Origin: Treponema sp.
GTDB taxonomy: Bacteria; Spirochaetota; Spirochaetia; Treponematales; Treponemataceae
NCBI GenBank assembly: GCA_017963165.1
Contig: JAGCTZ010000176.1
Coordinates: 1 to 25,320 of the forward strand
Direction: 5' to 3'
DNA length: 25,320 bases
The notes under the pieces are model-generated. The model made no database searches. It had not been told where the DNA came from and saw only the letters and a program-made list of their open reading frames with translations. The first letter of the stretch is position 1. Every line of letters starts with the position of its first letter. Below are positions 15,272-22,460 of this stretch, in pieces. Both the position numbers and the translations under genes were made by a program.

Positions 15272-15300
15272 ATTATAACAAATTTCTGAGGTTAATACAA
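15272..15300 (-). promoter_or_regulatory. Promoter of the long minus-strand run, probably giving leaderless mRNA
   Basis: On the minus strand TTGTAT (plus 15295-15300), a 17-base spacer, and TATAAT (15272-15277) with an upstream TGT (extended -10). Only 8 bases separate the -10 box from the ATG at 15263, so the predicted RNA start falls 0-3 bases before the start codon. Confidence 0.65.
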
Positions 15301-15329
15301 ATGAAACTAGTTGTTAGTTATTAGCAATG

Positions 15330-15418
15330 AGGGGGAATGCCTTCCCCCTGGGTTCAGACCTTCCGGTCTTCACCACACCCCCTTCGCCTAAGTGCGCTGC
15401 GCCCCTTAAGAACCCCGC
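15330..15418 (-). repeat. G-rich dispersed repeat after the topoisomerase gene, with two hairpins
   Basis: Directly after the parE stop codon the minus strand has AGCGGGGTTCTTAAGGGG, then two G5 tracts, resembling 5645-5712. It contains the hairpins AGACC-TTCC-GGTCT (15356-15369) and AGGGGGAA-TGCC-TTCCCCCT (15330-15349, perfect 8-bp stem). No T-run follows. It separates parE from the histidine promoter and may act in transcript ending; this is inference. Confidence 0.6.
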
Positions 15419-17584
15419 TTATGCGTCAATCTCTTTAGAAAGATGATGTACAATAAAGTCGTGTCTTTCCGGTGTATTCTTACCCATGTAGAATTTCAAA
15501 ACTTCCGGTACATTCTTCAGCGCCTGTATTGTTACAGGAGTAAGATGCATTCCTTTGTCTTCGCTTTCGCCTTCTTTTCTAGGGAAGATGAACTGACCGA
15601 ACTCGCTAGGGTTAATTTCTCCAAGTCCCTTAAAGCGTGTTACTTCTGCAGAAGCACCCATTTTTGCAAGCTCTTTGTCGCGGCTTTCTTCGCTGTAGCA
15701 GTAAACTGTTTTGCTCTTGTTGCGTACACGGAACAAGGGAGTTTCAAGAATGAATACATGGCCTGTCAGAACAAGTTCTTCAAAATACAAAAGCAGATAT
15801 GTCATAAGAAGATTTCTGATATGGAAACCGTCGTTATCGGCATCGGTTGCAATGATGATTTTATCAAAGCGAAGATCTTCAATATCCTTCTGAACTCCAA
15901 GGCTGAAGGTAAGATTTTTTAATTCTTCGTTTTCAAAGAGCGCAGATTTTTTTCGGCCGTACATATTTTCCGGCTTACCGCGCAAAGAGAAAATTGCCTG
16001 ATATTCAACATTGCGGCTTCCTACCATAGAACCAGTCGCAGAATCACCCTCGGTAATGAAAATCATACTGTTTGCACCCTTTGGACCATCCTGCAAGTGG
16101 TAGCGGCAATCCTTAAGCTTTGGAATCTTAAGCATAACAGATTTAGCGGCTTCGCGAACCTGCTTGTCTGTTACGCTGTTGATTTCGGCACGTGCCTTCT
16201 GGTTTTTAATGATTTTATCTTCGAGTGCACCTGCAATATCAGGATTATGACGCAGCCAGTCATCAACTGCAGTCTGAACTTCCTTAATAATTGGTGCACG
16301 GATTTCTACGTTTCCAAGTTTATTTTTTGTCTGAGATGTAAACATCGGATTATCAAGACCAATCTTAAGGGCACATAAAAGTCCGGCAGTTACATCCTTT
16401 TCGTCATATTCCTTTTTGAAGAAGCTGTTTACGCCCTTTGTAAATCCATCAAGGAATGAAGTAACATGTGTACCGCCATCTTCTGTGCTCTGTCCGTTTA
16501 CAAATGAATAAACAAATTTATCGAGCGAAGGTGTATGTGTCAAAACAAACTGAAGGTTTTCGCCCTGATAATTGAACATAGGGTAAAGAGGCTTTGTGCT
16601 CTTGCCCATTTCGTTTACAAGAAGATCCTGGATACCGTTTTTACTAAGATAATCCTTTCCGTTGCATTTAAGGAGCAGACCAGGATTAAGATATGCATAG
16701 TTCCAGAGTCGTTTTTCTACATACTCCATGTTGAAGTTGTATTTTCCAAAGATTTCAACATCAGGTTCAAATTCCAGATAAGTTCCGTTTGGAGTTCCTT
16801 CCTTTGCTTTTCCTGTTTTACCGCTGATTTTGTCGCCTTTTTTATATTCAACAACAGCCATTTTTCCTTCGCGGATAGAAGCAGCGCGGAAGTATGAAGA
16901 AAGGGCGTTAGTTGCTTTAATACCAACACCGTTCATACCGATTGCCTGCTTGAAAACAGAGTTATTGTATTTGGCGCCAGTGTTTACGTTAGAAACACAA
17001 TCTTCAAGCTTTCCAAGAGGGATTCCTCGTCCATAGTCGCGGATTTTTACACGGCCATCTTTAATTTCTATATCAATGCGTTTACCGAATCCCTGTGAGA
17101 ATTCGTCAACAGAGTTATCAATTCCTTCCTTTAACAGGATATAAATACCGTCATTTTCGTTTGAACCGTCGCCAAGGGAACCAATATACATACCTGGGCG
17201 CAGACGGATATGCTCAAGACCTTCAAGATGCTGAATGCTGTTTTCATCATAAACAGCAGGAGACTTTGAAGCGGCAGGTTTTGAAGGAGCCTTTGCAGGA
17301 GCAGCGGGTTTTGTTACAGATGCTTTTGATGCTGGAGCTGCCTTTGCAGGTGTTGCCGCAGTTTTAGGAGCAGCAGCTTTTGCTGCAGTCGTGGTTTTTG
17401 ATGCCACAGCCTTTGAGGGAGCTGCCTTTGAAGCAGGTGCTTTTGCAGGTGCAGCTTTTGTGGCAGTAGACTTTGTTACGGTGGTTTTTGCTGCAGGTTT
17501 AGCTGCAGTTTTTTGTGCAGATTTTGCCACCAGAGCTTCTGCCCGTGCGGCAAGTGAAGATTTTGTCGTTTTTGATTCAGCCAT
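15419..17584 (-). CDS. parE: DNA topoisomerase IV subunit B (ParE/GyrB type) with a Lys/Ala/Pro-rich tail
   Basis: 721 residues from the chosen start. Residues 4-108 are an Ala/Lys/Pro/Ser/Thr tail of repeated AAK/APSK words, like histone H1 tails. The GHKL ATPase follows: HIRLRPGMYIGS, DNSVDEF, DYGRGIP, GMNGVGIKATNALS, TPNGTYLEF. The transducer has the QTK loop (TSQTKNKLGN). The TOPRIM domain has EGDSATGS, TDADNDGFHI (metal-binding Asp residues) and RFKGLGEINP. EGDSATGS and the short C-terminus fit ParE better than GyrB, but GyrB cannot be fully excluded. No subunit A gene is nearby. An ATG 12 codons upstream (17620) lies at the predicted transcription start, so 17584, preceded by AGGGG, is preferred. 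A small hairpin (TGGAGC/GCTCCA, 17597-17614) lies just upstream of that site. Confidence 0.88.
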   Translation of the reverse strand: MAESKTTKSSLAARAEALVAKSAQKTAAKPAAKTTVTKSTATKAAPAKAPASKAAPSKAVASKTTTAAKAAAPKTAATPAKAAPASKASVTKPAAPAKAPSKPAASKSPAVYDENSIQHLEGLEHIRLRPGMYIGSLGDGSNENDGIYILLKEGIDNSVDEFSQGFGKRIDIEIKDGRVKIRDYGRGIPLGKLEDCVSNVNTGAKYNNSVFKQAIGMNGVGIKATNALSSYFRAASIREGKMAVVEYKKGDKISGKTGKAKEGTPNGTYLEFEPDVEIFGKYNFNMEYVEKRLWNYAYLNPGLLLKCNGKDYLSKNGIQDLLVNEMGKSTKPLYPMFNYQGENLQFVLTHTPSLDKFVYSFVNGQSTEDGGTHVTSFLDGFTKGVNSFFKKEYDEKDVTAGLLCALKIGLDNPMFTSQTKNKLGNVEIRAPIIKEVQTAVDDWLRHNPDIAGALEDKIIKNQKARAEINSVTDKQVREAAKSVMLKIPKLKDCRYHLQDGPKGANSMIFITEGDSATGSMVGSRNVEYQAIFSLRGKPENMYGRKKSALFENEELKNLTFSLGVQKDIEDLRFDKIIIATDADNDGFHIRNLLMTYLLLYFEELVLTGHVFILETPLFRVRNKSKTVYCYSEESRDKELAKMGASAEVTRFKGLGEINPSEFGQFIFPRKEGESEDKGMHLTPVTIQALKNVPEVLKFYMGKNTPERHDFIVHHLSKEIDA
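17246..17575 (-). repeat. Repetitive coding region of the ParE tail
   Basis: About 330 bases of imperfect repeats of GCT/GCA (Ala), AAA (Lys), CCT (Pro) and TCA/ACT codons code for the H1-like tail. Composition is unlike the rest of the gene, and length could vary by slippage. Confidence 0.7.
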
Positions 17585-17624
17585 TTTTTTTCCCCTGGAG
17601 CAAATTCGCTCCAAACCCATCTTT

Positions 17625-17653
17625 AGTATAGTATAAATTCCGTATTATCGCAA
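17625..17653 (-). promoter_or_regulatory. Promoter of parE
   Basis: On the minus strand TTGCGA (plus 17648-17653), exactly 17 bases, then TATACT (17625-17630). The predicted RNA start is near 17618, giving a leader of about 35 bases with a small hairpin before the ATG at 17584. Confidence 0.6.
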
Positions 17654-17682
17654 CCTTATAACGCAAAACCTTTAAAAAAGAA

Positions 17683-17720
17683 AAAAGGCTGTCGCAAAAG
17701 GAGAAAATCGACAGCCTTTT
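17683..17720 (-). terminator. Orphan terminator upstream of parE
   Basis: AAAAGGCTGTCG (17683-17694) and CGACAGCCTTTT (17709-17720) form a perfect 12-bp stem with a 14-base loop. On the minus strand it is followed by TTCTTTTTT, a good T-run; on the plus strand the T-run is short. It lies upstream of the parE promoter, and no minus-strand coding gene ends before it. Confidence 0.75.
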
Positions 17721-17802
17721 CTGTAAAAAAATATGTATACATCGAATTGTTTGAAAAAAAATAAAAGTCTCACCGCATCGAATACAACAACTATAACAAC
17801 GA

Positions 17803-17820
17803 TGTAACAAAATGGTTACA
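17803..17820. promoter_or_regulatory. Operator-like dyad
   Basis: TGTAAC-N6-GTTACA is a perfect 18-bp palindrome in an otherwise A-rich stretch between the orphan terminator and the 172-bp element. It looks like a regulator site but could be chance. A direct repeat CATCGAAT lies nearby (17740-17747 and 17776-17783). Confidence 0.35.
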
Positions 17821-17845
17821 AAAAAAATAAAAAAATATCAATAAA

Positions 17846-18017
17846 GAAAAATACAGGCTACTCCCGTGATAATTGACGTGCGCCTGCGGGCTGAGCAATT
17901 TTTTATGAAGAAATCCTGCGGTTTACTACGTAAATCCTCGGATTTCTTTTATGGCATGCGCCAAAAATTCTCAGATGCAGTCACCCGCCAATTATCACTC
18001 CGTAGCCTGTATTTTTC
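17846..18017. repeat. 172-bp palindromic element with perfect 16-bp terminal inverted repeats
   Basis: GAAAAATACAGGCTAC (17846-17861) is the exact reverse complement of 18002-18017. Four more inverted pairs are nested inside in order: GTGATAATTG/CAATTATCAC (17866-17875, 17989-17998); CTGAGCAATTTTT/AAAAATTCTCAG (17891-17903, 17963-17974); GAAATCC/GGATTTC (17910-17916, 17940-17946); TTTAC/GTAAA (17922-17926, 17930-17934). The whole can fold as one long rod. No open frame and no clear target-site duplication are seen. It may be a MITE-like element or a structured RNA gene. Confidence 0.8.
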
Positions 18018-18070
18018 CAATTGGTATAATTAGGGCATCCGCCTTATAAACCTTTAAGCTCCAATTATGA

Positions 18071-18111
18071 AAAAATACGGAGCAAAACCAGGTTCTCCGC
18101 TCCGCATTTTT
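18071..18111. terminator. Hairpin with A and T flanks, bidirectional terminator-like, contains a dispersed repeat
   Basis: AAAAATACGGAGC (18071-18083) pairs with GCTCCGCATTTTT (18099-18111) with one mismatch and a 15-base loop; the arms include A and T tracts as in a bidirectional terminator. The segment 18078-18100 (CGGAGCAAAAYCAGGTTCTC then CGC) recurs with one change at 103-125. It lies upstream of the argF promoter. Confidence 0.55.
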
Positions 18112-18183
18112 CCATAGTTTATACATAAAGATATACAATATATTCGAGCAAACTACATACTTTTTTATTTTTGTACAATTTGT

Positions 18184-18189
18184 TATAAT
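18184..18189 (+). promoter_or_regulatory. Probable -10 box of the argF promoter
   Basis: A perfect TATAAT lies 33 bases before the argF start. A T-rich but weak -35 region (TTTTTT, 18161-18166) is 17 bases upstream. No clear arginine repressor box is seen. Confidence 0.55.
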
Positions 18190-18222
18190 CAATTTTTCAC
18201 TATATGTACTGCGAGGTGCTTT

Positions 18223-19215
18223 ATGGATTTGAAAGGACGCAATTTTTTAACACTTAAAGATTTTACGCCGGATGAAATTCTGGGCTTGCTTGATCTTGCT
18301 GCCGATTTGAAGGCAAAGAAAAAGCGTGGAATTCCTGTTGATATTCATCGCGGAAAGAATATTGCACTTATTTTTGAAAAGACAAGTACCCGTACCCGCT
18401 GTGCCTTTGAAGTTGCCGCACATGACCTTGGAATCTGCACAACTTATCTTGCAGAAGGAAGTCAGATTGGCAAAAAAGAAAGCATTGCCGATACCGCACG
18501 TGTTCTTGGCCGTATGTTCGAAGGAATTGAATACCGCGGTTATGAACAGACAATCGTAGAAGACCTTGCTAAGTATTCTGGCGTTGTTGTATGGAATGGT
18601 CTTACAAATGAATATCATCCGACACAGATGCTTGCCGATATGCTTACAATCCGTGAACACTATGGAAAGCTTAAAGGACTCAAGCTTGTTTATTTTGGTG
18701 ATGCACGTTACAACATTGGCAATTCTCTTTGTATTGTATGCTCAAAGCTTGGTTTGGATCTTGTGCTTTGTGCACCGGAAAAATATTTCCCGAATAAGGC
18801 TTTGGTAGAAGAGTGTAGTGACTGGTGCAAAGAAAGTGGCGGTTCAATCACCTTGGAAAGCAATGTAGATAAGGCTGCAGCTAATGCAGATATTATTTAC
18901 ACTGATGTTTGGGTAAGCATGGGTGAGCCTGATGAAATCTGGGCAGAACGCATTGCAGATCTTAAGTCTTATCAGGTAAATGCAGAAGTTATGAAAAAAG
19001 CAAAGCCAACTGCAATTTTTATGCACGACCTTCCTTCTTTTCATGACTGCAAAACAAAAATTGGTGAAGAAATTCACAAAAAATTCGGCCTTACAGCAAT
19101 GGAAGTTACCGATGATGTTTTTGAGTCGTCACAGTCGGTTGTTTTTGACGAAGCAGAAAACAGAATGCATACAATAAAAGCAGTAATTGCTGCAACACTT
19201 GGTAATAATTTCTAG
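18223..19215 (+). CDS. argF: Ornithine carbamoyltransferase
   Basis: 330 residues, the usual length. It makes citrulline from ornithine and carbamoyl phosphate, or the reverse in arginine breakdown; neither direction can be assigned here. Carbamoyl-phosphate motif STRTR at 55-59, HPTQ at 132-135, [16 protein letters not shown] from 229 with the SMG loop at 232-234, and the C-terminal [21 protein letters not shown] are all typical. The ornithine-site motif, normally HCLP, reads HDLP at 268-271: the conserved Cys is Asp269, coded by GAC, which needs two base changes from a Cys codon. GAGGTG lies 5 bases before the ATG. The ACT-domain gene follows after 9 bases and is probably co-transcribed. 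Confidence 0.93.
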   Translation: MDLKGRNFLTLKDFTPDEILGLLDLAADLKAKKKRGIPVDIHRGKNIALIFEKTSTRTRCAFEVAAHDLGICTTYLAEGSQIGKKESIADTARVLGRMFEGIEYRGYEQTIVEDLAKYSGVVVWNGLTNEYHPTQMLADMLTIREHYGKLKGLKLVYFGDARYNIGNSLCIVCSKLGLDLVLCAPEKYFPNKALVEECSDWCKESGGSITLESNVDKAAANADIIYTDVWVSMGEPDEIWAERIADLKSYQVNAEVMKKAKPTAIFMHDLPSFHDCKTKIGEEIHKKFGLTAMEVTDDVFESSQSVVFDEAENRMHTIKAVIAATLGNNF

Positions 19216-19224
19216 GAGAAAAAA

Positions 19225-19494
19225 ATGAACGCAATAATCACAGTAGTAGGATCAGATAAAGTAGGTATTATCGCAAAGGTTTCTGCATTTTTATCAGAGC
19301 ATTCAATCAACATTGCAGATATTACTCAGACAATTCTTTCGGGTAACTTTGTAATGATGATGATGGTAGATATGACCAAAGCCGACATTTCAATCGACGA
19401 ACTCCGCACCCATCTCAACAAAATTGCCGAAGAAATGGGCGTAGAAATCAATATCATGGCCGAAAAAGTCTTCTCCGCAATGCACAGGGTCTAG
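19225..19494 (+). CDS. Small ACT-domain protein (UPF0237 type)
   Basis: 89 residues forming one ACT fold: ITVVGSDKVGIIAKVSAFLS (first strand and helix, with the Gly-Ile turn), then NIADITQTILSGNFVMMMMV and the second helix around 52-72. Stand-alone ACT proteins of this type are thought to bind amino acids or similar small ligands and to act as sensors; the ligand is not known. AGGAGA lies 6 bases before the start, 9 bases after argF, so it may sense arginine-related compounds (inference from position only). Confidence 0.88.
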   Translation: MNAIITVVGSDKVGIIAKVSAFLSEHSINIADITQTILSGNFVMMMMVDMTKADISIDELRTHLNKIAEEMGVEINIMAEKVFSAMHRV

Positions 19495-19531
19495 AAGGGG
19501 ACGAAGAGATTTCATTTTCCTGAATTCATTG

Positions 19532-19621
19532 AAAACGCTCAGTTGCGGAGTGGAAAACATGCGTGGACAGGTTTCTCAGCTGGACACGTATGTTTTTTAC
19601 GGGAGCAGCTGAGCGTTTTTT
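19532..19621. terminator. Long bidirectional terminator between convergent genes
   Basis: AACGCTCAGTTGC (19534-19546) pairs with GCAGCTGAGCGTT (19605-19617, one G-T pair), flanked by A and T runs. Inside, AACATGCGTG (19556-19565) pairs with CACGTATGTT (19585-19594). It would end both the argF-ACT transcript and the dGTPase transcript. Confidence 0.8.
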
Positions 19622-19632
19622 ACATGATACGG

Positions 19633-20919
19633 TTAGAATGATATGATTTCTTCGTACACTTCAATTGCGAATTGATCTGTCATACCGGAAATGTATTCAA
19701 TTACACACTTGGTGTACGATTCGTTATCATAAATATCAAAAATCTGTGGTGTGTTGTAGCGCAGCGCGGCTTTTTTATCTATAAAGCTGTGACGTTCTGT
19801 CGAAAAAGGCCTGTAGCTTGTATGCTTGATGAGCCAGTCTTCATAAGTTGCACATAACTTTGGACAATAACGCAAGGCTTGTGCTGCACGTCCATTTTCC
19901 ACATAAATCTTAATTCGCTGAAGCGTTGTATAAATCGTCTTAATAATATTAGCAGAATAAGTTGCAAACTCTTGAAGCCGCCAGTGATTGTAAATGTGGG
20001 CAAAATTAAATTTCTTAAGCTCCAGAATAAACTTAAAATATTCATCAGAAAAGCTAAGGCCTTTTTCGGGGCTGCTTTGTTCACACAAATCTACTATTAA
20101 ATCATTTATTAAAACAGTTGTATTTACTGCTTTACCGCTGCGGAACGCTCGGGCGCCTTTTCCTTCAAAGCCCAGTGTTGAACCTACAATTTCCCTGAGC
20201 TGACGGTAGCCTGCCATATCAATAATGTGGTAGGCTCTTGCATCTTCAATGTCGCGGCCAAGGTAAGCAATTTTATCTGCAATTTTTACAACGCAGCCTT
20301 CCCAGGTAAAGGGCTGAATAAAACCAGGTCTTTTCATAGAATAAAGATCAATTGCTTCGTTACGAGGTTTTATTCCCTGCTGATCAATTTCGCCGCAATG
20401 ACAGATAAGTCCGTCCCGAACAGCGTAGGTAAGATTCAGAGGTTGCTCAACTCCATTCGGGTCTTGAAGTGTTTCTATATAATCAGCAAAAAAAAGGCTG
20501 TTGCGTTCATGCCAGAATTTTTTAGGAGCATTGTAGCCTTCTTTTTGTTCCAAAAGTCCATTAAGGCAGTCTTCTCCGTGATGTCCAAAAGGGGCGTGGC
20601 CTATGTCGTGACCCATTGCAATTGCAGAAGTAAGCTGTTCATTAAGTCCCAGATATTTTGCAATTGTAGAAGCAACGGACGAAACATGCATGACATGCTC
20701 CATCCTTGTACAGATATGGTCATTGTGCGGGGCATAAAAAACCTGAGTCTTATGCTTAAGTCTTCTAAAGGCTTCGCTGTGAAGGATTCTTGTGTAATCG
20801 CGTTCAAAGTCCGAACGGATATCATTGTTTCTTGAATAAAGCGGAATCTCTCGTTTTATGGCCTGTTCCCACTTTTCATTTTTTTCATCACATCTAAAAT
20901 CAAAAAAGGCATTTTGCAT
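19633..20919 (-). CDS. dgt: dGTPase-like HD-domain triphosphohydrolase
   Basis: 428 residues. HD-domain enzyme that splits dNTPs, typically dGTP, into deoxynucleoside and triphosphate. The N-terminal SDFERDYTRILHSEAFRRLKHKTQVF is typical. Metal ligands appear as His75 (TRMEHVMHVSSV), His104-Asp105 (AMGHDIGHAPFGHHGE) and Asp215 (VVKIADKIAYLGRDIEDA). Several bacterial relatives are annotated as dGTPase-like without tested substrate, so the substrate is not certain. No ribosome binding site precedes the ATG. TATACT ends one base before it, so either this is not the real promoter box or the start is further inside; family alignment favours the stated start. Confidence 0.88.
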   Translation of the reverse strand: MQNAFFDFRCDEKNEKWEQAIKREIPLYSRNNDIRSDFERDYTRILHSEAFRRLKHKTQVFYAPHNDHICTRMEHVMHVSSVASTIAKYLGLNEQLTSAIAMGHDIGHAPFGHHGEDCLNGLLEQKEGYNAPKKFWHERNSLFFADYIETLQDPNGVEQPLNLTYAVRDGLICHCGEIDQQGIKPRNEAIDLYSMKRPGFIQPFTWEGCVVKIADKIAYLGRDIEDARAYHIIDMAGYRQLREIVGSTLGFEGKGARAFRSGKAVNTTVLINDLIVDLCEQSSPEKGLSFSDEYFKFILELKKFNFAHIYNHWRLQEFATYSANIIKTIYTTLQRIKIYVENGRAAQALRYCPKLCATYEDWLIKHTSYRPFSTERHSFIDKKAALRYNTPQIFDIYDNESYTKCVIEYISGMTDQFAIEVYEEIISF

Positions 20920-20958
20920 GAGTATAGAATAAACTGTTTTTTAGGAAAAATAAAGAAA

Positions 20959-20994
20959 AATGTGCTATAATGGTGGCATCTAATGTGCTATAAT
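20959..20994 (+). promoter_or_regulatory. Duplicated -10 region upstream of the FMN-binding protein gene
   Basis: AATGTGCTATAAT occurs twice (20959-20971 and 20982-20994), 23 bases apart, each with a perfect TATAAT. The second lies 31 bases before the chosen start. No good -35 boxes are seen; the repeat may be two promoters or a local duplication. Confidence 0.5.
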
Positions 20995-21025
20995 AAATTT
21001 ATCAAAATTTCATTGGAGGAATGTG

Positions 21026-21421
21026 ATGAACGAGGTATATGAATTTTTCAAAAAATGCGGGGCTTACTATCTTGCAACAGTTGATGAAAACGGTCAGGCA
21101 CGTGTAAGACCTTTTGGTACTGTTAATATTTTTGAAGACAAGCTTTATATCCAGACAGGAAAATCAAAGGATGTTTCAAAGCAGATTCAGAAAAATCCTA
21201 AGGTTGAAATGTGTTGCTTTGATGGAAATCAGTGGTGCCGTGTTGCCGGAGAGCTTGTTCGTGATGATAGAGTAGAGGCAAAGGAAGCAATGCTTGATGC
21301 TTATCCTAATTTAAAGGGTATGTATTCTGCTACAGATGATAATACAGAAGTTCTTTATTTTAAGAATGCTGTTGCAACCTTCTCTAGCTTTGCTGCTGCT
21401 CCAAAGGTTGTAAAGTTCTAA
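21026..21421 (+). CDS. Pyridoxamine 5'-phosphate oxidase family (FMN split-barrel) protein
   Basis: 131 residues. The pattern fits flavin-binding split-barrel proteins: YYLATVDENGQARVRPFG (residues 14-31) at the N-terminus, LYIQTGKSKDVSKQIQKNPKVEMCCF (about 41-66), then WCRVAGELVRDD. Small members of this group bind FMN or related cofactors and reduce varied substrates; the substrate here is unknown. It is too short to be the classical PdxH enzyme. GGAGGA at 21015-21020 is 5 bases before the ATG at 21026 but only 2 before the overlapping GTG at 21023, so the ATG is preferred. A dispersed repeat copy begins 18 bases after the stop. Confidence 0.85.
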   Translation: MNEVYEFFKKCGAYYLATVDENGQARVRPFGTVNIFEDKLYIQTGKSKDVSKQIQKNPKVEMCCFDGNQWCRVAGELVRDDRVEAKEAMLDAYPNLKGMYSATDDNTEVLYFKNAVATFSSFAAAPKVVKF

Positions 21422-21438
21422 TCATCTGCCGTTCTCGG

Positions 21439-21460
21439 GGTCCCTGAGGCTCTCGAAGGG
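21439..21460 (+). repeat. Dispersed 22-bp repeat, intergenic diverged copy
   Basis: GGTCCCTGAGGCTCTCGAAG followed by GG differs from the consensus at a few central positions. It lies between the convergent FMN-protein and M15 peptidase genes. Confidence 0.7.
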
Positions 21461-21497
21461 CAATTTTAAAGTTCCGGCTTTATAGCTTGAAATGTGA

Positions 21498-22448
21498 TTA
21501 TTTATAATAATTATATTGAATGAGCTCGGGGTGGTATTCAAAATGCATGTTATCATAGATAACCCATTTGCCGCCCCAGATAAAACCTTCTTCTTCAAAA
21601 ATGCTTATAACCTGAGCTGGCGGCATCCAGCGGTTTTTTAGAGGAATAAGCATCCATGTGTCGGGATATTTGTCGGCAGCCCAACTCCAGAAAATTTGTT
21701 TTCCGCCCTGTGATTTTGGAAGTACGTCAATTGCAATTCCTAGGCTGTGAAAGGATTTGCGGTTTGTGCCGGCAATGATTCTCCAGCTGTAGGCATCTGT
21801 TGATTTCAGGTTGTCTATAAAGGCCTGAACCTGACCGTCTTTTTTTGCAAGCGCATAAATTTTTTCTTCGACTTTTTTGAGAGGCTCTATCATTCGTTCG
21901 TGAACGTTTGTTGACTTACCAAGGAGCGTTGTTTTCTTTATATGTGTTTCCAGCGAAAGTCTTGTCTGCGAATCGTAGATTGCTTCAAAGAAAAACATTG
22001 GTGTTCCTGCGCCGTTCTTACGGTTTTCATCAGAGCTGAATTTTTTAATCTGTTCTTTCTGCTCTTCTGTAAAGCCTTCTGGATCTTCAAGTTCCTTCTG
22101 GTAAACGTACAAAAGCGACCAGTAATTATCTTTGTTCACTAATTCTTCTTGTGGTAGAAAGCAGGCGTTTGCCCAATAAAAATCTGTAGTTTTTCCGGGG
22201 ATGGTTTTGTCACCGGGAACAGACGGTACAGTAACGCTTATAATCCAGTCATTTTCTTTTGAATCGTAGCGCCTTGTAAATGTAATATCGGGATATGCGC
22301 GTTCAAAGTATTTTAGATTGCCTATTCCTACAAAAGCCTGCGTGCCGCTTTGAGAAGCTGATGTTTGAGCCCAAAGCTGCAATGCTGTTGTAAAAGTAAT
22401 CATCAGACTTGCGCAGAGCAGCTTTTTTTGAAAAAAGAGTTTTTTCAT
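21498..22448 (-). CDS. Secreted M15-family (VanY-like) peptidase
   Basis: 316 residues with a signal peptide (MKKLFFQKKLL, hydrophobic core, cleavage likely after LWAQ). The C-terminal part (about 205-316) holds the zinc site of M15 peptidoglycan peptidases: His234 and Asp241 in SFHSLGIAIDV, and His302 in DNMHFEY. Such enzymes act as D,D-carboxypeptidases or L,D-endopeptidases on cell-wall peptides; the exact bond cannot be told. The N-terminal 30-200 region is not recognised. It begins 12 bases after the stop of the EF-hand membrane protein gene, so the two are probably co-transcribed. The ribosome binding site is weak. Confidence 0.85.
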   Translation of the reverse strand: MKKLFFQKKLLCASLMITFTTALQLWAQTSASQSGTQAFVGIGNLKYFERAYPDITFTRRYDSKENDWIISVTVPSVPGDKTIPGKTTDFYWANACFLPQEELVNKDNYWSLLYVYQKELEDPEGFTEEQKEQIKKFSSDENRKNGAGTPMFFFEAIYDSQTRLSLETHIKKTTLLGKSTNVHERMIEPLKKVEEKIYALAKKDGQVQAFIDNLKSTDAYSWRIIAGTNRKSFHSLGIAIDVLPKSQGGKQIFWSWAADKYPDTWMLIPLKNRWMPPAQVISIFEEEGFIWGGKWVIYDNMHFEYHPELIQYNYYK

Positions 22449-22460
22449 ATTCTGTTTCTG

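Noticed and set aside
17722..17845. SRP RNA, tmRNA or riboswitch in the parE-argF gap
   Set aside because: None of the known conserved cores of these RNAs could be recognised; only AT-rich sequence and the dyad at 17803-17820 are seen.
20227..20835. 202-codon open frame on the plus strand opposite dgt
   Set aside because: It is antisense to a strongly supported gene, without recognisable motifs.
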